A stretch of 52,238 nt of DNA from Streptococcus cristatus (GCF_001578775.1 NZ_KQ969062.1:268653-320890); one strand, 5' to 3'; shown: positions 1-8,820, counted from the first letter of the stretch. Translations and numbers: made by a program. Notes: a model not told the origin generated them from the letters alone.

Positions 1-528
1 CACTTCGGCTTGAAAATACGACTTCAAGGTCTCTTGCAGTTTGGTTTGAAATTTATCCGTTGCTTTCTTCCAGACGAAGCTGTACTTGTTGGCATTGGCT
101 TCAATTTTCGTCCCGTCAATGAAAAGGCAGTCCAGACTAATCAAGTCTTCCATCTTGAGGCGAAGATTGAGTTCAATGAAGAGATTTTTGATGAACTCTT
201 CCATGCAGTCCGCCACACGAAAACGATTGATTGTCCGATAGCTGACAACATGGTGGCCTGTCAAATAGCTCATAGCAAGATTTTCAGCCATGAGCTTTTC
301 GATTTTACGACTAGAGAAAATTCCTTGCGAGTAAGCAAATAGCAGCGCAGATAAGAGCATTTTAGGATGATAGGAGGGCCGACCAAAATCGTGGTAGAAG
401 GCAGCAAAACACTCCTCTTCCAGTTCATCAACCACCTTCTCAATAGTAAACACAATATGGTCTGGTGGTAAGCAAGAAGCAATTTCCAGTGGTAAAGTCG
501 TTTGATTTGTGTTATAGTGGATATGCAT
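1..528 (-). CDS. IS1182-family transposase, partial (C-terminus beyond window)
   Basis: The frame is open from an ATG at 528 to the window edge, 176 codons, starting MHIHYNTNQTTLPLEIA. It carries the family's N-terminal region (FGRPSYHPKM, FAYSQGIFSSRKIEKL, VVSYRTINRFR) and reaches DCLFIDGTKIEANANKYSFV, the start of the catalytic RNase H-like region. No stop or frameshift is visible, so this copy could be active, although most of the DDE catalytic core lies outside the window. A ribosome-binding site is weak (GAGAAAGG about 8 bases upstream). The same N-terminus, riddled with stops, is found at 44267. Confidence 0.85.
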   Translation of the reverse strand, partial: MHIHYNTNQTTLPLEIASCLPPDHIVFTIEKVVDELEEECFAAFYHDFGRPSYHPKMLLSALLFAYSQGIFSSRKIEKLMAENLAMSYLTGHHVVSYRTINRFRVADCMEEFIKNLFIELNLRLKMEDLISLDCLFIDGTKIEANANKYSFVWKKATDKFQTKLQETLKSYFQAEV

Positions 529-590
529 GGGATAGCCTTTCTCATATTTTTTTATCAACTATATTTTAGCAAGACTATCTCTTTAAAGCA

Positions 591-618
591 AAAAGCAACG
601 GCACTAACCGTTGCTTTT
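591..618. terminator. Hairpin inside the IS left end
   Basis: AAAAGCAACGG (591-601) pairs with CCGTTGCTTTT (608-618) and has T-runs on both strands. It can stop transcription leaving gshF and also shields the transposase from outside readthrough. A matching hairpin is kept in the dead IS copy near 44174-44205, so it belongs to the element. Confidence 0.7.
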
Positions 619-659
619 TTAATTTACTTCAAGGACTTTTGTCTCAGCCTCTTGTTTTA

Positions 660-2915
660 TCAGTCTATTTCTGGGAAAAGTTTGGCCAGTATTTTAGGGG
701 TGATACTTTGTCCCGGCCCCTCAGCACAATAGGTGTGCATATACATAGAGGGATTGAAGTTAAGCTCAATGCAGGTACAGTTGGGATTTTCCTTGGTAGA
801 AATAGCAGAGCTGTCAGGGATGATCAGGTCAACGCCACAAGCCCAGGCTCCCATAGCCTTTGCCATGTCCGCAGCGAGTTCCTTATAAGACGGGTGCATG
901 CTGTCTGTGACGTCAATCGAGTCTCCGCCAGTAGAAATATTGGAATTACGCCGCAAGTACACCTTGACTCTATCAGGCAGGATATCATCTGGTCCGTAGC
1001 CTTGCTGGTCTAGCATGAGCAACTCAATATCGCCCAGTTCAATGATTTCGAGTGGTGAACGATGGTCTCGGCCCCGCAGCGGATTGTCATTTTTGATGGC
1101 AACCAATTCTCTCACGGTGTGTTGACCGTCTCCAACGACATTGGCTGCTACTCGCAAGAGGACTGCCTCACATTGACCGTCTAAGACAAAGAAGCGGTAC
1201 TCCGTTCCAGCGATGAATTCCTCCACCAAGACGGCAGCGTCTTCTGAAAAAGCGATCTCCAAAGCCTTGCGATAAGCTTCTATGCTAGCTGGTTCTTGGA
1301 AGATAGAGATGCCCAGTCCGAAGTTGGTTGACTTGGGTTTGACGACAATTTGTCGGTCCTTAATCAAAGGGTAATAGGCTAGTCCATCCTCTAGGGAAGA
1401 AAATTCTGCTCCAGCCGGAACAGGAAAGTCAGCTGCAGCTAAAATCTTTTTGGTGGCAGTTTTATTGGCCATAGCCAGAGGGATGACATAGTTATCCTTA
1501 GAGGTCATATTGCCGTTCTTGACATACTCCACATGGTGATCATGCCAGAGCTTGAGAAATTGGTCATTTTCATCTAAGATTTCGAGATGGAGGCCTTTCT
1601 GGAGAGCGTCAAACATGAGCATTTGAGTGGAAAGTTCCATACTTTCATACCCCTTGAGAGCGTAGGGCGCGGTCCAGGCGTAATCTCGATATTTCATAGC
1701 CTTTGCCAGTCCAAAAGCTGATAGGGAATTCTTCTCAATTTGAGGCAATAATTGCCCTGCCAGAGTCAGCTTGGGCTCAGCCAGCGTAGCTTTGACTTGC
1801 GTTAGCAATTGATGGTAGGAGGCAGGGAGGTTGAAATGCTGAATCACATTTTCCATAGCTTGGAGAAGAGCAGAGCTGTCGGCCTTTGCAGGTAGAGGCG
1901 TCAAGGGGTGAGCCAGAGCAACGGCATCGTTGAGAGCATGAGCCGCTTGTAGCTGTGTATCGCTATCTGTCACATCATCCAGCCACAACAGGGCCAAGAG
2001 AAAGAGATGGACCGTGTCCAAGGTTTCCTGACTGATGCCCAAAGCGTCGAAAGGATTGAGGTCGAAACAGCGCAGTTCCAAGTAAGTAATGCCTTGTTCC
2101 AGATAATCTCGATTTCGTTTTTGCCCACGAAAGCGCACAGGCGAGTAAAATTCCTTTTCTGCACTTAGGTCGCCAGACTCGACATAGGCTTCGATGTCCG
2201 AGACATAGCTTTCCAGCGAGCGAAATGACACATGAACATGCTCCTCATTGACGTAGCCGTGATGGCTATTTCGGAGTGAACGAACAGGAGACTCAACTGA
2301 CTCATCGTAAAAGCCAGCTTCTGCCAGTGGAGCCGCACCATAAAGATAGGTCAAGAACCAGCGGAAACGCAGGAAATTGCGAGCTAATTTGAGATAGAGA
2401 GCATTTTTAAAATCCTTGAAGGAAGAAAAGTCGCTAGCCTCAAAGAGAGCCGTCATCAAATCTTTTCCTAACTCGATATTGTAATGAATGCCGGAAATAG
2501 TCTGGAGCCGTTTGCCGTATTTTTCTGCTAAACCTTGCCGATAATGGAGTTCGTAGGTATTTTCGAGGTGGGCAATTTCAATCTCGTCTTCTCGTAGCTG
2601 GGGTGGCATGGATAAGGGCCACATGAGTTCATCTTGGGGAATGGAGCGTCCAGCTACATCGGTAATGGCACCCAGCAGGCGACGGGCTTCCTGAGTTGAA
2701 GAGGCGATGGGCGTAATTAATTCGAGCTGTTGCTCGCTAAAATCCGTCTGGATATAGGGATGAAAACTCCGAGAACCCAGAGAGCTGGGATGGGGAGTTG
2801 AAGCCAGTGTACCTGCCTCTGTCACGCGCAGGGATTCTCTTTCCAGTCCAAAAGTCGCCTGTAAGATCGGGCTGGCAGGGTCTAGCTTTTCAAGTAAACG
2901 ATCAATAGTCATCAT
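660..2915 (-). CDS. gshF: Bifunctional glutamate-cysteine ligase/glutathione synthetase (GshF/GshAB)
   Basis: 751 residues, the normal length of the streptococcal fusion enzyme that makes glutathione from glutamate, cysteine and glycine in two ATP-dependent steps. The N-terminal part (about 1-470) is a glutamate-cysteine ligase with GLERESLRV near residue 23 and TDFSEQQLELITP near residue 57. The C-terminal part (about 490-745) is an ATP-grasp domain with VVKPKSTNFGLGISIF and later CIELNFNPSMYMH. The cytoplasmic product protects against oxidants. Two ATGs are adjacent; AAGGACGG upstream fits either. A -10 TATAAT (minus strand, 2954-2949) lies close upstream. The gene is intact and transcribed divergently from purA; the IS element follows its stop by 8 bp. 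Confidence 0.95.
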   Translation of the reverse strand: MMTIDRLLEKLDPASPILQATFGLERESLRVTEAGTLASTPHPSSLGSRSFHPYIQTDFSEQQLELITPIASSTQEARRLLGAITDVAGRSIPQDELMWPLSMPPQLREDEIEIAHLENTYELHYRQGLAEKYGKRLQTISGIHYNIELGKDLMTALFEASDFSSFKDFKNALYLKLARNFLRFRWFLTYLYGAAPLAEAGFYDESVESPVRSLRNSHHGYVNEEHVHVSFRSLESYVSDIEAYVESGDLSAEKEFYSPVRFRGQKRNRDYLEQGITYLELRCFDLNPFDALGISQETLDTVHLFLLALLWLDDVTDSDTQLQAAHALNDAVALAHPLTPLPAKADSSALLQAMENVIQHFNLPASYHQLLTQVKATLAEPKLTLAGQLLPQIEKNSLSAFGLAKAMKYRDYAWTAPYALKGYESMELSTQMLMFDALQKGLHLEILDENDQFLKLWHDHHVEYVKNGNMTSKDNYVIPLAMANKTATKKILAAADFPVPAGAEFSSLEDGLAYYPLIKDRQIVVKPKSTNFGLGISIFQEPASIEAYRKALEIAFSEDAAVLVEEFIAGTEYRFFVLDGQCEAVLLRVAANVVGDGQHTVRELVAIKNDNPLRGRDHRSPLEIIELGDIELLMLDQQGYGPDDILPDRVKVYLRRNSNISTGGDSIDVTDSMHPSYKELAADMAKAMGAWACGVDLIIPDSSAISTKENPNCTCIELNFNPSMYMHTYCAEGPGQSITPKILAKLFPEID

Positions 2916-3104
2916 GTTTTTCCGTCCTTAGTATAGTACTTTCAGTCTATTATAAAAAAGGCCAGAAAACAACTATTTACTACGTTTTGAGGAAAATTCC
3001 GAACCTTTCTTTTAATTTGTTTGATTTTTTTCGGAAAAATAGGAATTTTGAAAATTTTAATTCGTTTTCAAAAGACAGAATCCAAATTTACAAACCTCTC
3101 AATC

Positions 3105-3133
3105 TTGAAAAAAATTCAAAATTTTCTTATAAT
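3105..3133 (+). promoter_or_regulatory. purA promoter
   Basis: TTGAAA (3105-3110) and TATAAT (3128-3133) are 17 bp apart, a sigma-A type promoter about 80 bases before purA. The leader contains two small stems: GCAGG/CCTGC (3152-3168) and GAGCT/AGCTC. The second lies between the AGGAAG ribosome-binding site and the ATG; it could bring that distant site close to the start or occlude it. Confidence 0.7.
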
Positions 3134-3180
3134 AGGGTGTAAGATACGTTTGCAGGTGAAACTCCTGCCTTGTAGATTAA

Positions 3181-4505
<1,325 letters not shown>

Positions 4506-4519
4506 GCAAGTGAAGACAA

Positions 4520-4694
4520 GAGAGTGGGACAGAAATCGGTAATTCGTTAGAATTCGATTTCGTCGTCCCACCTCCGCACAGTTGAGTAGGGCTGTAAAAG
4601 CTGATGAAATCAGCGTAGTAGAGCCCACTCAACCACTGCGTCTTGCTCGACAATCCAAAGACAATTGAGAGGTTAGGACTTTTGTCCCAGCCTC
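4520..4694. repeat. 175-bp MITE-like intergenic repeat, copy 1
   Basis: It lies between purA and the HAD phosphatase gene. It starts GAGAGTGGGACAGAAATC and ends GGACTTTTGTCCCAGCCTC; the two ends are imperfect inverted repeats sharing TGGGACA. A near-identical copy (6 substitutions in 175 bases) sits at 14030-14204. The right end matches the terminus of the IS1182 element at 651, which suggests mobilisation in trans. It carries no real gene; short open frames on either strand are by-products. Confidence 0.85.
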
Positions 4695-4719
4695 TTTTTG
4701 AAAGTAGAAAGAGGAAAAA

Positions 4720-5364
4720 ATGTATCAAACGATTTTATTTGACCTAGACGGTACCTTGACCAATTCAGAACTAGGGATTACCAACTCAGTGGCCTATGCC
4801 TTAGGAAAATATGGGATCGAAGTGCCAGACAAGAAGGCATTGAGGGTTTTCATCGGTCCGCCCTTGCAGGATTCTTTTGAAATCTTTTATGGATTTTCAA
4901 AAGAAGAAAGTCTTAAGGCGGTGGAAGCTTATCGAGAGTATTTCTCTGAAAAGGGTCTCTATGAAAATGAAGTCTATCCAGGCATTCCTGAATTGCTGAG
5001 TGAGCTGAAACGAGCTGGCAAGAAGCTAATCGTGGCTACATCAAAGCCAGAAGGCTTCTCGGTTCAGATTCTCAAACATTTTGGGCTATATGACTATTTT
5101 GACTTTGTATCTGGAGCAACCATGGATGGCAGTCGGCGCAAGAAAAGTGATATTATCCAGCATGCTTTGGAATCTATGGGAATTACGAATTTGGCTGAAA
5201 CACTGATGATTGGGGACCGAGAGCATGATGTCATCGGAGCCCAGACGCAAAAGATTGATTCTATCGGAGTGCTTTATGGCTTTGGCAGCCGAGAGGAGCT
5301 AGAGACAGCGGGAGCAACCTATATCGCTCCGGAAGTTGGCCATATTGCAGCATTTATAGGCTAA
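4720..5364 (+). CDS. HAD-superfamily phosphatase (phosphoglycolate phosphatase-like)
   Basis: 214 residues, a class IA haloacid-dehalogenase hydrolase. Motif I is DLDGT with nucleophile Asp8 and acid/base Asp10; motif II is ATSKPE (Thr107); a lysine in RRKKSD (about 141) serves as motif III; motif IV is MIGDREHD (Asp166, Asp170). A helical cap lies between residues 15 and 85. Such enzymes remove phosphate from small metabolites; the substrate cannot be read from the sequence. The start is fixed by AGAGGAAAAA right before ATG. It follows the MITE, which probably forms part of its leader or separates it from purA. Confidence 0.88.
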   Translation: MYQTILFDLDGTLTNSELGITNSVAYALGKYGIEVPDKKALRVFIGPPLQDSFEIFYGFSKEESLKAVEAYREYFSEKGLYENEVYPGIPELLSELKRAGKKLIVATSKPEGFSVQILKHFGLYDYFDFVSGATMDGSRRKKSDIIQHALESMGITNLAETLMIGDREHDVIGAQTQKIDSIGVLYGFGSREELETAGATYIAPEVGHIAAFIG

Positions 5365-5380
5365 TAATTTTTGAAATAAT

Positions 5381-5396
5381 AAAAGTTGGAACTTTT
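5381..5396. promoter_or_regulatory. Perfect inverted repeat upstream of the peptide locus
   Basis: AAAAGTT-GG-AACTTTT is a perfect palindrome 20 bp upstream of the -35 box at 5416. It may be a regulator-binding site for the peptide operon or a weak terminator of the preceding gene. Nothing in the window identifies the protein that would bind it. Confidence 0.35.
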
Positions 5397-5415
5397 CTAA
5401 TGTTCTGAATATTAC

Positions 5416-5444
5416 TTGATTTAATATTTCAATAGGCGTATAAT
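5416..5444 (+). promoter_or_regulatory. Promoter of the radical-SAM/peptide locus
   Basis: TTGATT (5416-5421) and TATAAT (5439-5444) are 17 bp apart, 39 bases before the first small gene, which has a strong AGAGGTGAT ribosome-binding site. The promoter looks intact although the maturase gene behind it is broken. Confidence 0.65.
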
Positions 5445-5483
5445 TATCGCAGCTTAAGTCACACAGATTAAAGAGGTGATAAT

Positions 5484-5633
5484 ATGAATTTATCACGATA
5501 TATATTAGAATACGTTACTGATGATGGCACGTTGTATTTTAATACCAAAACTAATCATTCATTTTTAATTACACATGAATTGAATAGAGTAGTTGATAGC
5601 AATGATGTGATTAGGAAAGAGTTTCATGTTTAA
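5484..5633 (+). pseudogene. N-terminal remnant of a radical-SAM/SPASM peptide maturase
   Basis: 49 codons, starting MNLSRYILEYVTDDGTLYFN and ending FHV before TAA. The pattern LSRY..........LYFNTKT is the kind of N-terminus seen in peptide-modifying radical-SAM proteins ahead of the TIM-barrel. No cysteine is present, so the CxxxCxxC iron-sulfur motif is absent. The frame stops where the next fragment (5626) begins with an 8-base overlap, in another frame. The simplest reading is an internal deletion that removed roughly 270-300 residues and joined the two ends out of frame. It could alternatively be a separate small protein. Start chosen from AGAGGTGAT seven bases upstream. Confidence 0.5.
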
Positions 5634-5934
5634 TGTAAGAGGGATTGTTCAATCATGTACAGTTGCTTTATATGAACCTCAGAATATTTTCGGTAACATT
5701 AATAAAGGTTTTGTGAATTACAGTAAGCTGAATGATTGGGTTTTTCAGATCGACGAAAGTTGCAAGGAGTGCCCATTTGTTCTAATCTGTAAGTCTGGCT
5801 ATTGTCCGATGGCTAAGCGAATTACGAAGACAAGCTCACGCTATCTATGTAAAAGCATGAAGGAAAGAATTCGTAAAAATTTAGCACTTTTCGCTTTATC
5901 AAAATCTTATAATGATATTTTAGATGTGGACTAG
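5626..5934 (+). pseudogene. C-terminal SPASM-domain remnant of a radical-SAM peptide maturase
   Basis: 102 codons. The middle holds CKECPFVLICKSGYCPMAK followed by a cysteine in SRYLCKSM, which is the Cys-rich auxiliary-cluster pattern (CxxC, CxxxxC, final C) of SPASM domains at the C-terminus of RiPP-modifying radical-SAM enzymes. The radical-SAM core with its CxxxCxxC motif is missing, so modification activity is not expected unless a second enzyme supplies it. It overlaps the upstream fragment by 8 bases and is followed 13 bases later by the precursor-like peptide gene. The SPASM call is from the cysteine pattern only. Confidence 0.55.
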
Positions 5935-5947
5935 AAAGGAGGATATT

Positions 5948-6031
5948 ATGAAGGTTAAAGTGAATAAAAAATTCGATGACAAAGCGAATGCTAAACCTAG
6001 AATATTTAACAATAATTGTGACTGTAAGTAA
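5948..6031 (+). CDS. Putative RiPP precursor peptide, 27 residues
   Basis: The peptide begins MKVKVNKKFDDKANAK and ends PRIFNNNCDCK. It has an excellent ribosome-binding site (AAAGGAGG, 6 bases before ATG), a charged leader-like N-terminus and a short Cys-rich C-terminus. Both cysteines stand three residues after an asparagine (N21-x-x-C24 and N23-x-x-C26). It sits between the maturase remnant and an ABC exporter, the usual place of a ribosomally made, modified peptide. It is too short for ordinary gene finders. The function is inferred from context; the peptide may now be secreted unmodified, or not used at all. Confidence 0.55.
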   Translation: MKVKVNKKFDDKANAKPRIFNNNCDCK

Positions 6032-6051
6032 TTATGATTTTAAATTAGAAA

Positions 6052-6072
6052 AGAGGGTTGTACTAGCCCTCT
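6052..6072 (+). terminator. Attenuator-like hairpin after the precursor gene
   Basis: AGAGGG (6052-6057) pairs with CCCTCT (6067-6072), followed by ATTTTGG. A leaky terminator here would make precursor mRNA more abundant than exporter mRNA, as is common in RiPP operons. Confidence 0.5.
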
Positions 6073-6091
6073 ATTTTGGTAGGTGATTGTT

Positions 6092-7669
6092 ATGAGAAAC
6101 ATTTACAAGTACATTGATAAAAAGTATCTTTTTCCCATTTTACTAGGGCGTGTTGTAAATGGTGGTTTGGTATTAGCCCAGCCGCTGATTTTATCAAAGG
6201 CCTTGAAGTTAGATCAGGATGGCCTTTCATATGAAAAAATTCTCAATTTTGCTTTATTTGGCTTGTCTGTCTATCTTGTTATCTACAGTCTGATGCTCTT
6301 TGCAAATCATTCGCACAATGTATTTCGAAGGGAAATCAATAAAAATGTCCGCGCTCTTTTGTTTAAGAAGGTCATACTGAATCCTAGATTTTCAAATAAT
6401 GAAAAAGTTAGTATTCTAACCCAAGATATGGAGTATGTAGGCGATAATTATTTAGAAAATATAAATGTGATGATGAGCTGGGGCTTTGTAGCTCTTGTTA
6501 CAGCTATTTATATTGTTTCACAAAATTTTCTCTTAGGCTTTATTTTTGTTGTTTTTACTATTATGAGGCCCATTCCTCAGTTCATGATGAATCGTCGTTT
6601 ACAAGATTCTGGGGACAACTGGTCTAAACTTAGGACAAAATTACATGGACTTGTTTCAGACAGCATGCAGGGGAGTCAGACCTTACGGATTAATCAGGCC
6701 ATGAAGCTGAATGAAGAGCGAGTGAATGATCTGAATGGAGAGTATCAAAAAGCAATCCAGCGATTTTGCTTTACTCATAATGTCATCTTTTTCTTTAATG
6801 GTTTTATGGTCTTTTTTAGTCAAGTTGTACCGCTTGCTTTTGGCTTTTATTTGAGTTTACAGGGGAATTTTATCTCCATCACAAGCCTGATTTCAATGTA
6901 TGTTGCTGCTGGTATGTTGGTCGAACCTATCCAAACTCTGATGTACAGTGCAGCCAATCTCCAAGGCTCTCTTCCGACTGCTAATCGCTTGTTTAAAATT
7001 ATCGAAGAGGAGCCTGATTTTGAAGAGACAAATGATCAATTCGTAGAAAATCTTGAAATTTTGCGCTTGGATCATGTTTCTAAAAGCTTTGCCGGACGTC
7101 AGCTTTTTTCTGACTTGACTGCGACGATTCCAGCAGGGCAGAAGGTTTTGATCAAAGGTCCGAGTGGGTCTGGTAAGACGACTCTTTTTCGTTTGATTTT
7201 AGGAGAAGAGGCATGCGATAAGGGTGAGATTTTCGTTCAATATAATGGCAATCAGACAACGGGTCATTTTCAGGGCAATATCGGTTTAATTAGCCAGCAT
7301 CCTTTTCTATTTAACGAAACTATTCGCTATAATCTAACTTTTGGTCAGCCATTTCAGGATCATGAACTATTGGCTGTATTGGATCAAGTTGGTTTGACAG
7401 ATGAATTTCAGGATATTTTAAATATAGAGATTCATAATAACGGTGAAAATATTTCAGGAGGCCAACGTGTCAGACTAGAATTAGCTCGTTTTCTCTTACG
7501 TGAGAAGGATATTTTATTAGCGGATGAAGTAACGGCGGCTTTAGATGAAAAAAATGGTCGGATAGTCAGAGACTTGATTCTTTCTCTGCCTATTACCGTA
7601 CTAGAAATAGCCCATCATATTGATGAAGAAGAGCGTTACGACCAAATTGTAGAGTTAAGGAAGGATTGA
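6092..7669 (+). CDS. ABC exporter (membrane domain fused to ATPase), likely peptide export
   Basis: 525 residues from ATG 6092 (GTAGGTG six bases upstream; a GTG nine bases earlier is possible). Residues 1-300 hold about six membrane segments; residues 325-525 form the ATPase with Walker A GPSGSGKT (356-363), Q-loop SQHPF, signature ISGGQ (454-458), Walker B DILLADE (473-479) and a switch histidine in IAHH (508/509). There is no N-terminal C39 peptidase, so it would not cleave a leader itself. It would work as a homodimer, or with a second half encoded elsewhere. Its place behind the peptide gene suggests export of that peptide or immunity; this is inference. The gene is intact. Confidence 0.8.
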   Translation: MRNIYKYIDKKYLFPILLGRVVNGGLVLAQPLILSKALKLDQDGLSYEKILNFALFGLSVYLVIYSLMLFANHSHNVFRREINKNVRALLFKKVILNPRFSNNEKVSILTQDMEYVGDNYLENINVMMSWGFVALVTAIYIVSQNFLLGFIFVVFTIMRPIPQFMMNRRLQDSGDNWSKLRTKLHGLVSDSMQGSQTLRINQAMKLNEERVNDLNGEYQKAIQRFCFTHNVIFFFNGFMVFFSQVVPLAFGFYLSLQGNFISITSLISMYVAAGMLVEPIQTLMYSAANLQGSLPTANRLFKIIEEEPDFEETNDQFVENLEILRLDHVSKSFAGRQLFSDLTATIPAGQKVLIKGPSGSGKTTLFRLILGEEACDKGEIFVQYNGNQTTGHFQGNIGLISQHPFLFNETIRYNLTFGQPFQDHELLAVLDQVGLTDEFQDILNIEIHNNGENISGGQRVRLELARFLLREKDILLADEVTAALDEKNGRIVRDLILSLPITVLEIAHHIDEEERYDQIVELRKD

Positions 7670-7764
7670 GGGATTTTGATAAAGAAGGCAGCCTTAAGTC
7701 TGTGAAAACGGCCAATAATCCGTTGGACTGTTGGAGCTAACAAGATATGATTTTTTCAAAGAGT

Positions 7765-7797
7765 ATTAAGTTTCATTTAAGCTAGGCAGGTTATACT
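7765..7797 (+). promoter_or_regulatory. CiaR-type promoter of csRNA
   Basis: ATTAAG (7765-7770) and TTTAAG (7776-7781) are five bases apart, followed ten bases later by the -10 TATACT (7792-7797). This is the architecture of promoters activated by the response regulator CiaR in streptococci (TTTAAG-N5-TTTAAG). Confidence 0.75.
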
Positions 7798-7802
7798 ATC
7801 AT

Positions 7803-7890
7803 CATAAACAAAGACCTCCTAACTTTGTTTAAAATCCTAAACTTTTTCATAATAATCTCCTATAAGAGTCGCCCAATCGGCGGCTTTTTT
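7803..7890 (+). ncRNA. CiaR-dependent small RNA (csRNA)
   Basis: About 88 nt. It contains the csRNA hallmarks: an AAAG-CCTCCTAACTTT type segment able to pair with Shine-Dalgarno sequences (GACCTCCTAACTTTG), a TTTTTCATAATAATCTCC segment able to pair with start regions, and the terminator GTCGCC-CAATC-GGCGGC followed by six T. A second member is at 34208-34303. In pneumococci csRNAs down-regulate competence and transport genes. Ends are predicted from the -10 box and the T-run. Confidence 0.8.
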
Positions 7891-7950
7891 GTGAATAGAA
7901 GACAGGCTGTGATATAATGAAACAAAAACTCTATACGGACAAGGAAGAAA

Positions 7951-8418
7951 ATGGACTATACTATAGAAGAAAAAGAATTTTTTATGCGGGGGGCCTTGAA
8001 GGAGGCGGAGCTGGCCTTGGCCAATGATGAGATTCCCATCGGCTGTGTCTTGGTCAAGGATGGCGAAATTATCGGCCGCGGTCACAATGCTCGTGAGGAG
8101 CTGCAGCGGGCGGTTATGCATGCAGAGATAATGGCTATAGAGGAGGCCAATCAGCGAGAAGAGAGCTGGCGTCTCTTGGATACTACGCTCTTTGTCACCA
8201 TCGAGCCTTGTGTCATGTGTAGCGGCGCCATCGGACTGGCCCGCATTCCCAAGGTGATCTATGGGGCTAAAAACCAAAAATTTGGTGCTGCCGGCAGTCT
8301 CTACGATATCCTGACTGATGAGCGCCTCAATCATCGGGTCGAGGTGGAAAGCGGGATTTTGGCAGAAGAATGCGCAGCCATTATGCAGAATTTTTTCAGA
8401 AATCGAAGAAAAAAGTAG
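7951..8418 (+). CDS. tadA: tRNA-specific adenosine deaminase TadA
   Basis: 155 residues. TadA converts A34 to inosine in the anticodon of tRNA-Arg(ACG). It has the zinc-dependent deaminase fold with His57-Ala-Glu59 (MHAEIMAI; the glutamate is the proton shuttle) and the zinc ligands Cys87 and Cys90 in PCVMC. Length and the GALxLARIPKVIYGAKNQKFGA region fit TadA rather than a free-nucleoside deaminase. Ribosome-binding site GGAAG; promoter-like GATATAAT 40 bases upstream. It lies directly upstream of the SRP RNA gene, an order common in streptococci. Confidence 0.93.
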   Translation: MDYTIEEKEFFMRGALKEAELALANDEIPIGCVLVKDGEIIGRGHNAREELQRAVMHAEIMAIEEANQREESWRLLDTTLFVTIEPCVMCSGAIGLARIPKVIYGAKNQKFGAAGSLYDILTDERLNHRVEVESGILAEECAAIMQNFFRNRRKK

Positions 8419-8461
8419 AAAAATTTAGCCAAAAGAGAAAGTTTGTGTTATACTATTCATT

Positions 8462-8536
8462 GGAGCAACAGTTTTGCGTGAAGCGGGTCAGGGGAGGAAT
8501 CCAGCAGCCCTAAGCGATGTAAGCTGTGTGCTCTTT
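8462..8536 (+). ncRNA. ffs: Signal recognition particle RNA (small, 4.5S-like)
   Basis: The apical loop signature GTCAGGGGAGGAATCCAGC and AGCCCTAAGCG matches the SRP RNA helix 8 of streptococci, which binds Ffh. The 5' end GGAGCAACAG pairs with CTGTGTGCTC at the 3' end, giving a single long hairpin of about 75 nt that ends in a T-run. A TATACT -10 box lies at 8449-8454. No Alu domain is present, as expected for this genus. Confidence 0.88.
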
Positions 8537-8550
8537 TTTTGTACAATCAA

Positions 8551-8582
8551 AAACCCTTTGAAATCAAGGTTTCAAAGGGTTT
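8551..8582. terminator. Strong inverted-repeat terminator
   Basis: AAACCCTTTGAAA (8551-8563) and TTTCAAAGGGTTT (8570-8582) are a perfect 13-bp pair with a short loop and a T-rich tail. It follows the SRP RNA and separates it from pgi. Confidence 0.8.
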
Positions 8583-8668
8583 TATTTTATTTCTTATAAG
8601 CAAGGGGGAGAAAAGGATCGAATTGTCAAAAATTGAGCAAGCGTTTTAGATAACAAAAAAATATTTTT

Positions 8669-8682
8669 CGCAAACGATTGCG
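8669..8682. promoter_or_regulatory. cre-like site upstream of pgi (site 1)
   Basis: CGCAAACGATTGCG is a near-palindrome that fits the CcpA cre core (minus strand CGCAATCGTTTGCG) at most positions. It lies about 80 bp upstream of the -35 box. Confidence 0.45.
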
Positions 8683-8736
8683 TTGGCTTCTGGCAAAGGA
8701 TGAGCAAATTTGTTAAAAATCTAATAAATTACAAAA

Positions 8737-8750
8737 TGAAAGCGTTTTTA
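8737..8750 (+). promoter_or_regulatory. cre site upstream of pgi (site 2)
   Basis: TGAAAGCGTTTTTA matches the cre consensus at all but one conserved position. It is centred about 20 bp upstream of the -35 box, a position typical of CcpA activation of a glycolytic gene. Confidence 0.55.
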
Positions 8751-8763
8751 TTACAGGAATTGC

Positions 8764-8792
8764 TTGATAAAAAAGTATGAAAGCGATATGAT
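8764..8792 (+). promoter_or_regulatory. pgi promoter
   Basis: TTGATA (8764-8769) and TATGAT (8787-8792), 17 bp apart, 29 bases before the pgi start at 8821. Confidence 0.7.
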
Positions 8793-8820
8793 AGAGTGGA
8801 AGAAAAAATGGAGGAATATC

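Larger units (their letters stand above)
1..651 (-). mobile_element. IS1182-family insertion sequence, transposase-proximal end only
   Basis: This is the left part of an insertion sequence that runs off the window start. It holds the 5' part of a transposase on the minus strand and ends near position 651 with the terminal motif GAGGCTGAGACAAAAGTCCT (read on the minus strand). A terminator-like hairpin lies between that end and the transposase. The element ends 8 bp from the stop codon of gshF, so it inserted directly behind that gene without cutting it. A decayed second copy of the same element lies at 44141-44597, and the same 20-base terminus closes the short repeat at 14030-14204. The family call rests on the transposase N-terminus and is an inference from remembered sequences. 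Confidence 0.8.

Noticed and set aside
38..342. Plus-strand frame inside the IS element
   Set aside because: It is antisense to the transposase frame and has no start signal or family.
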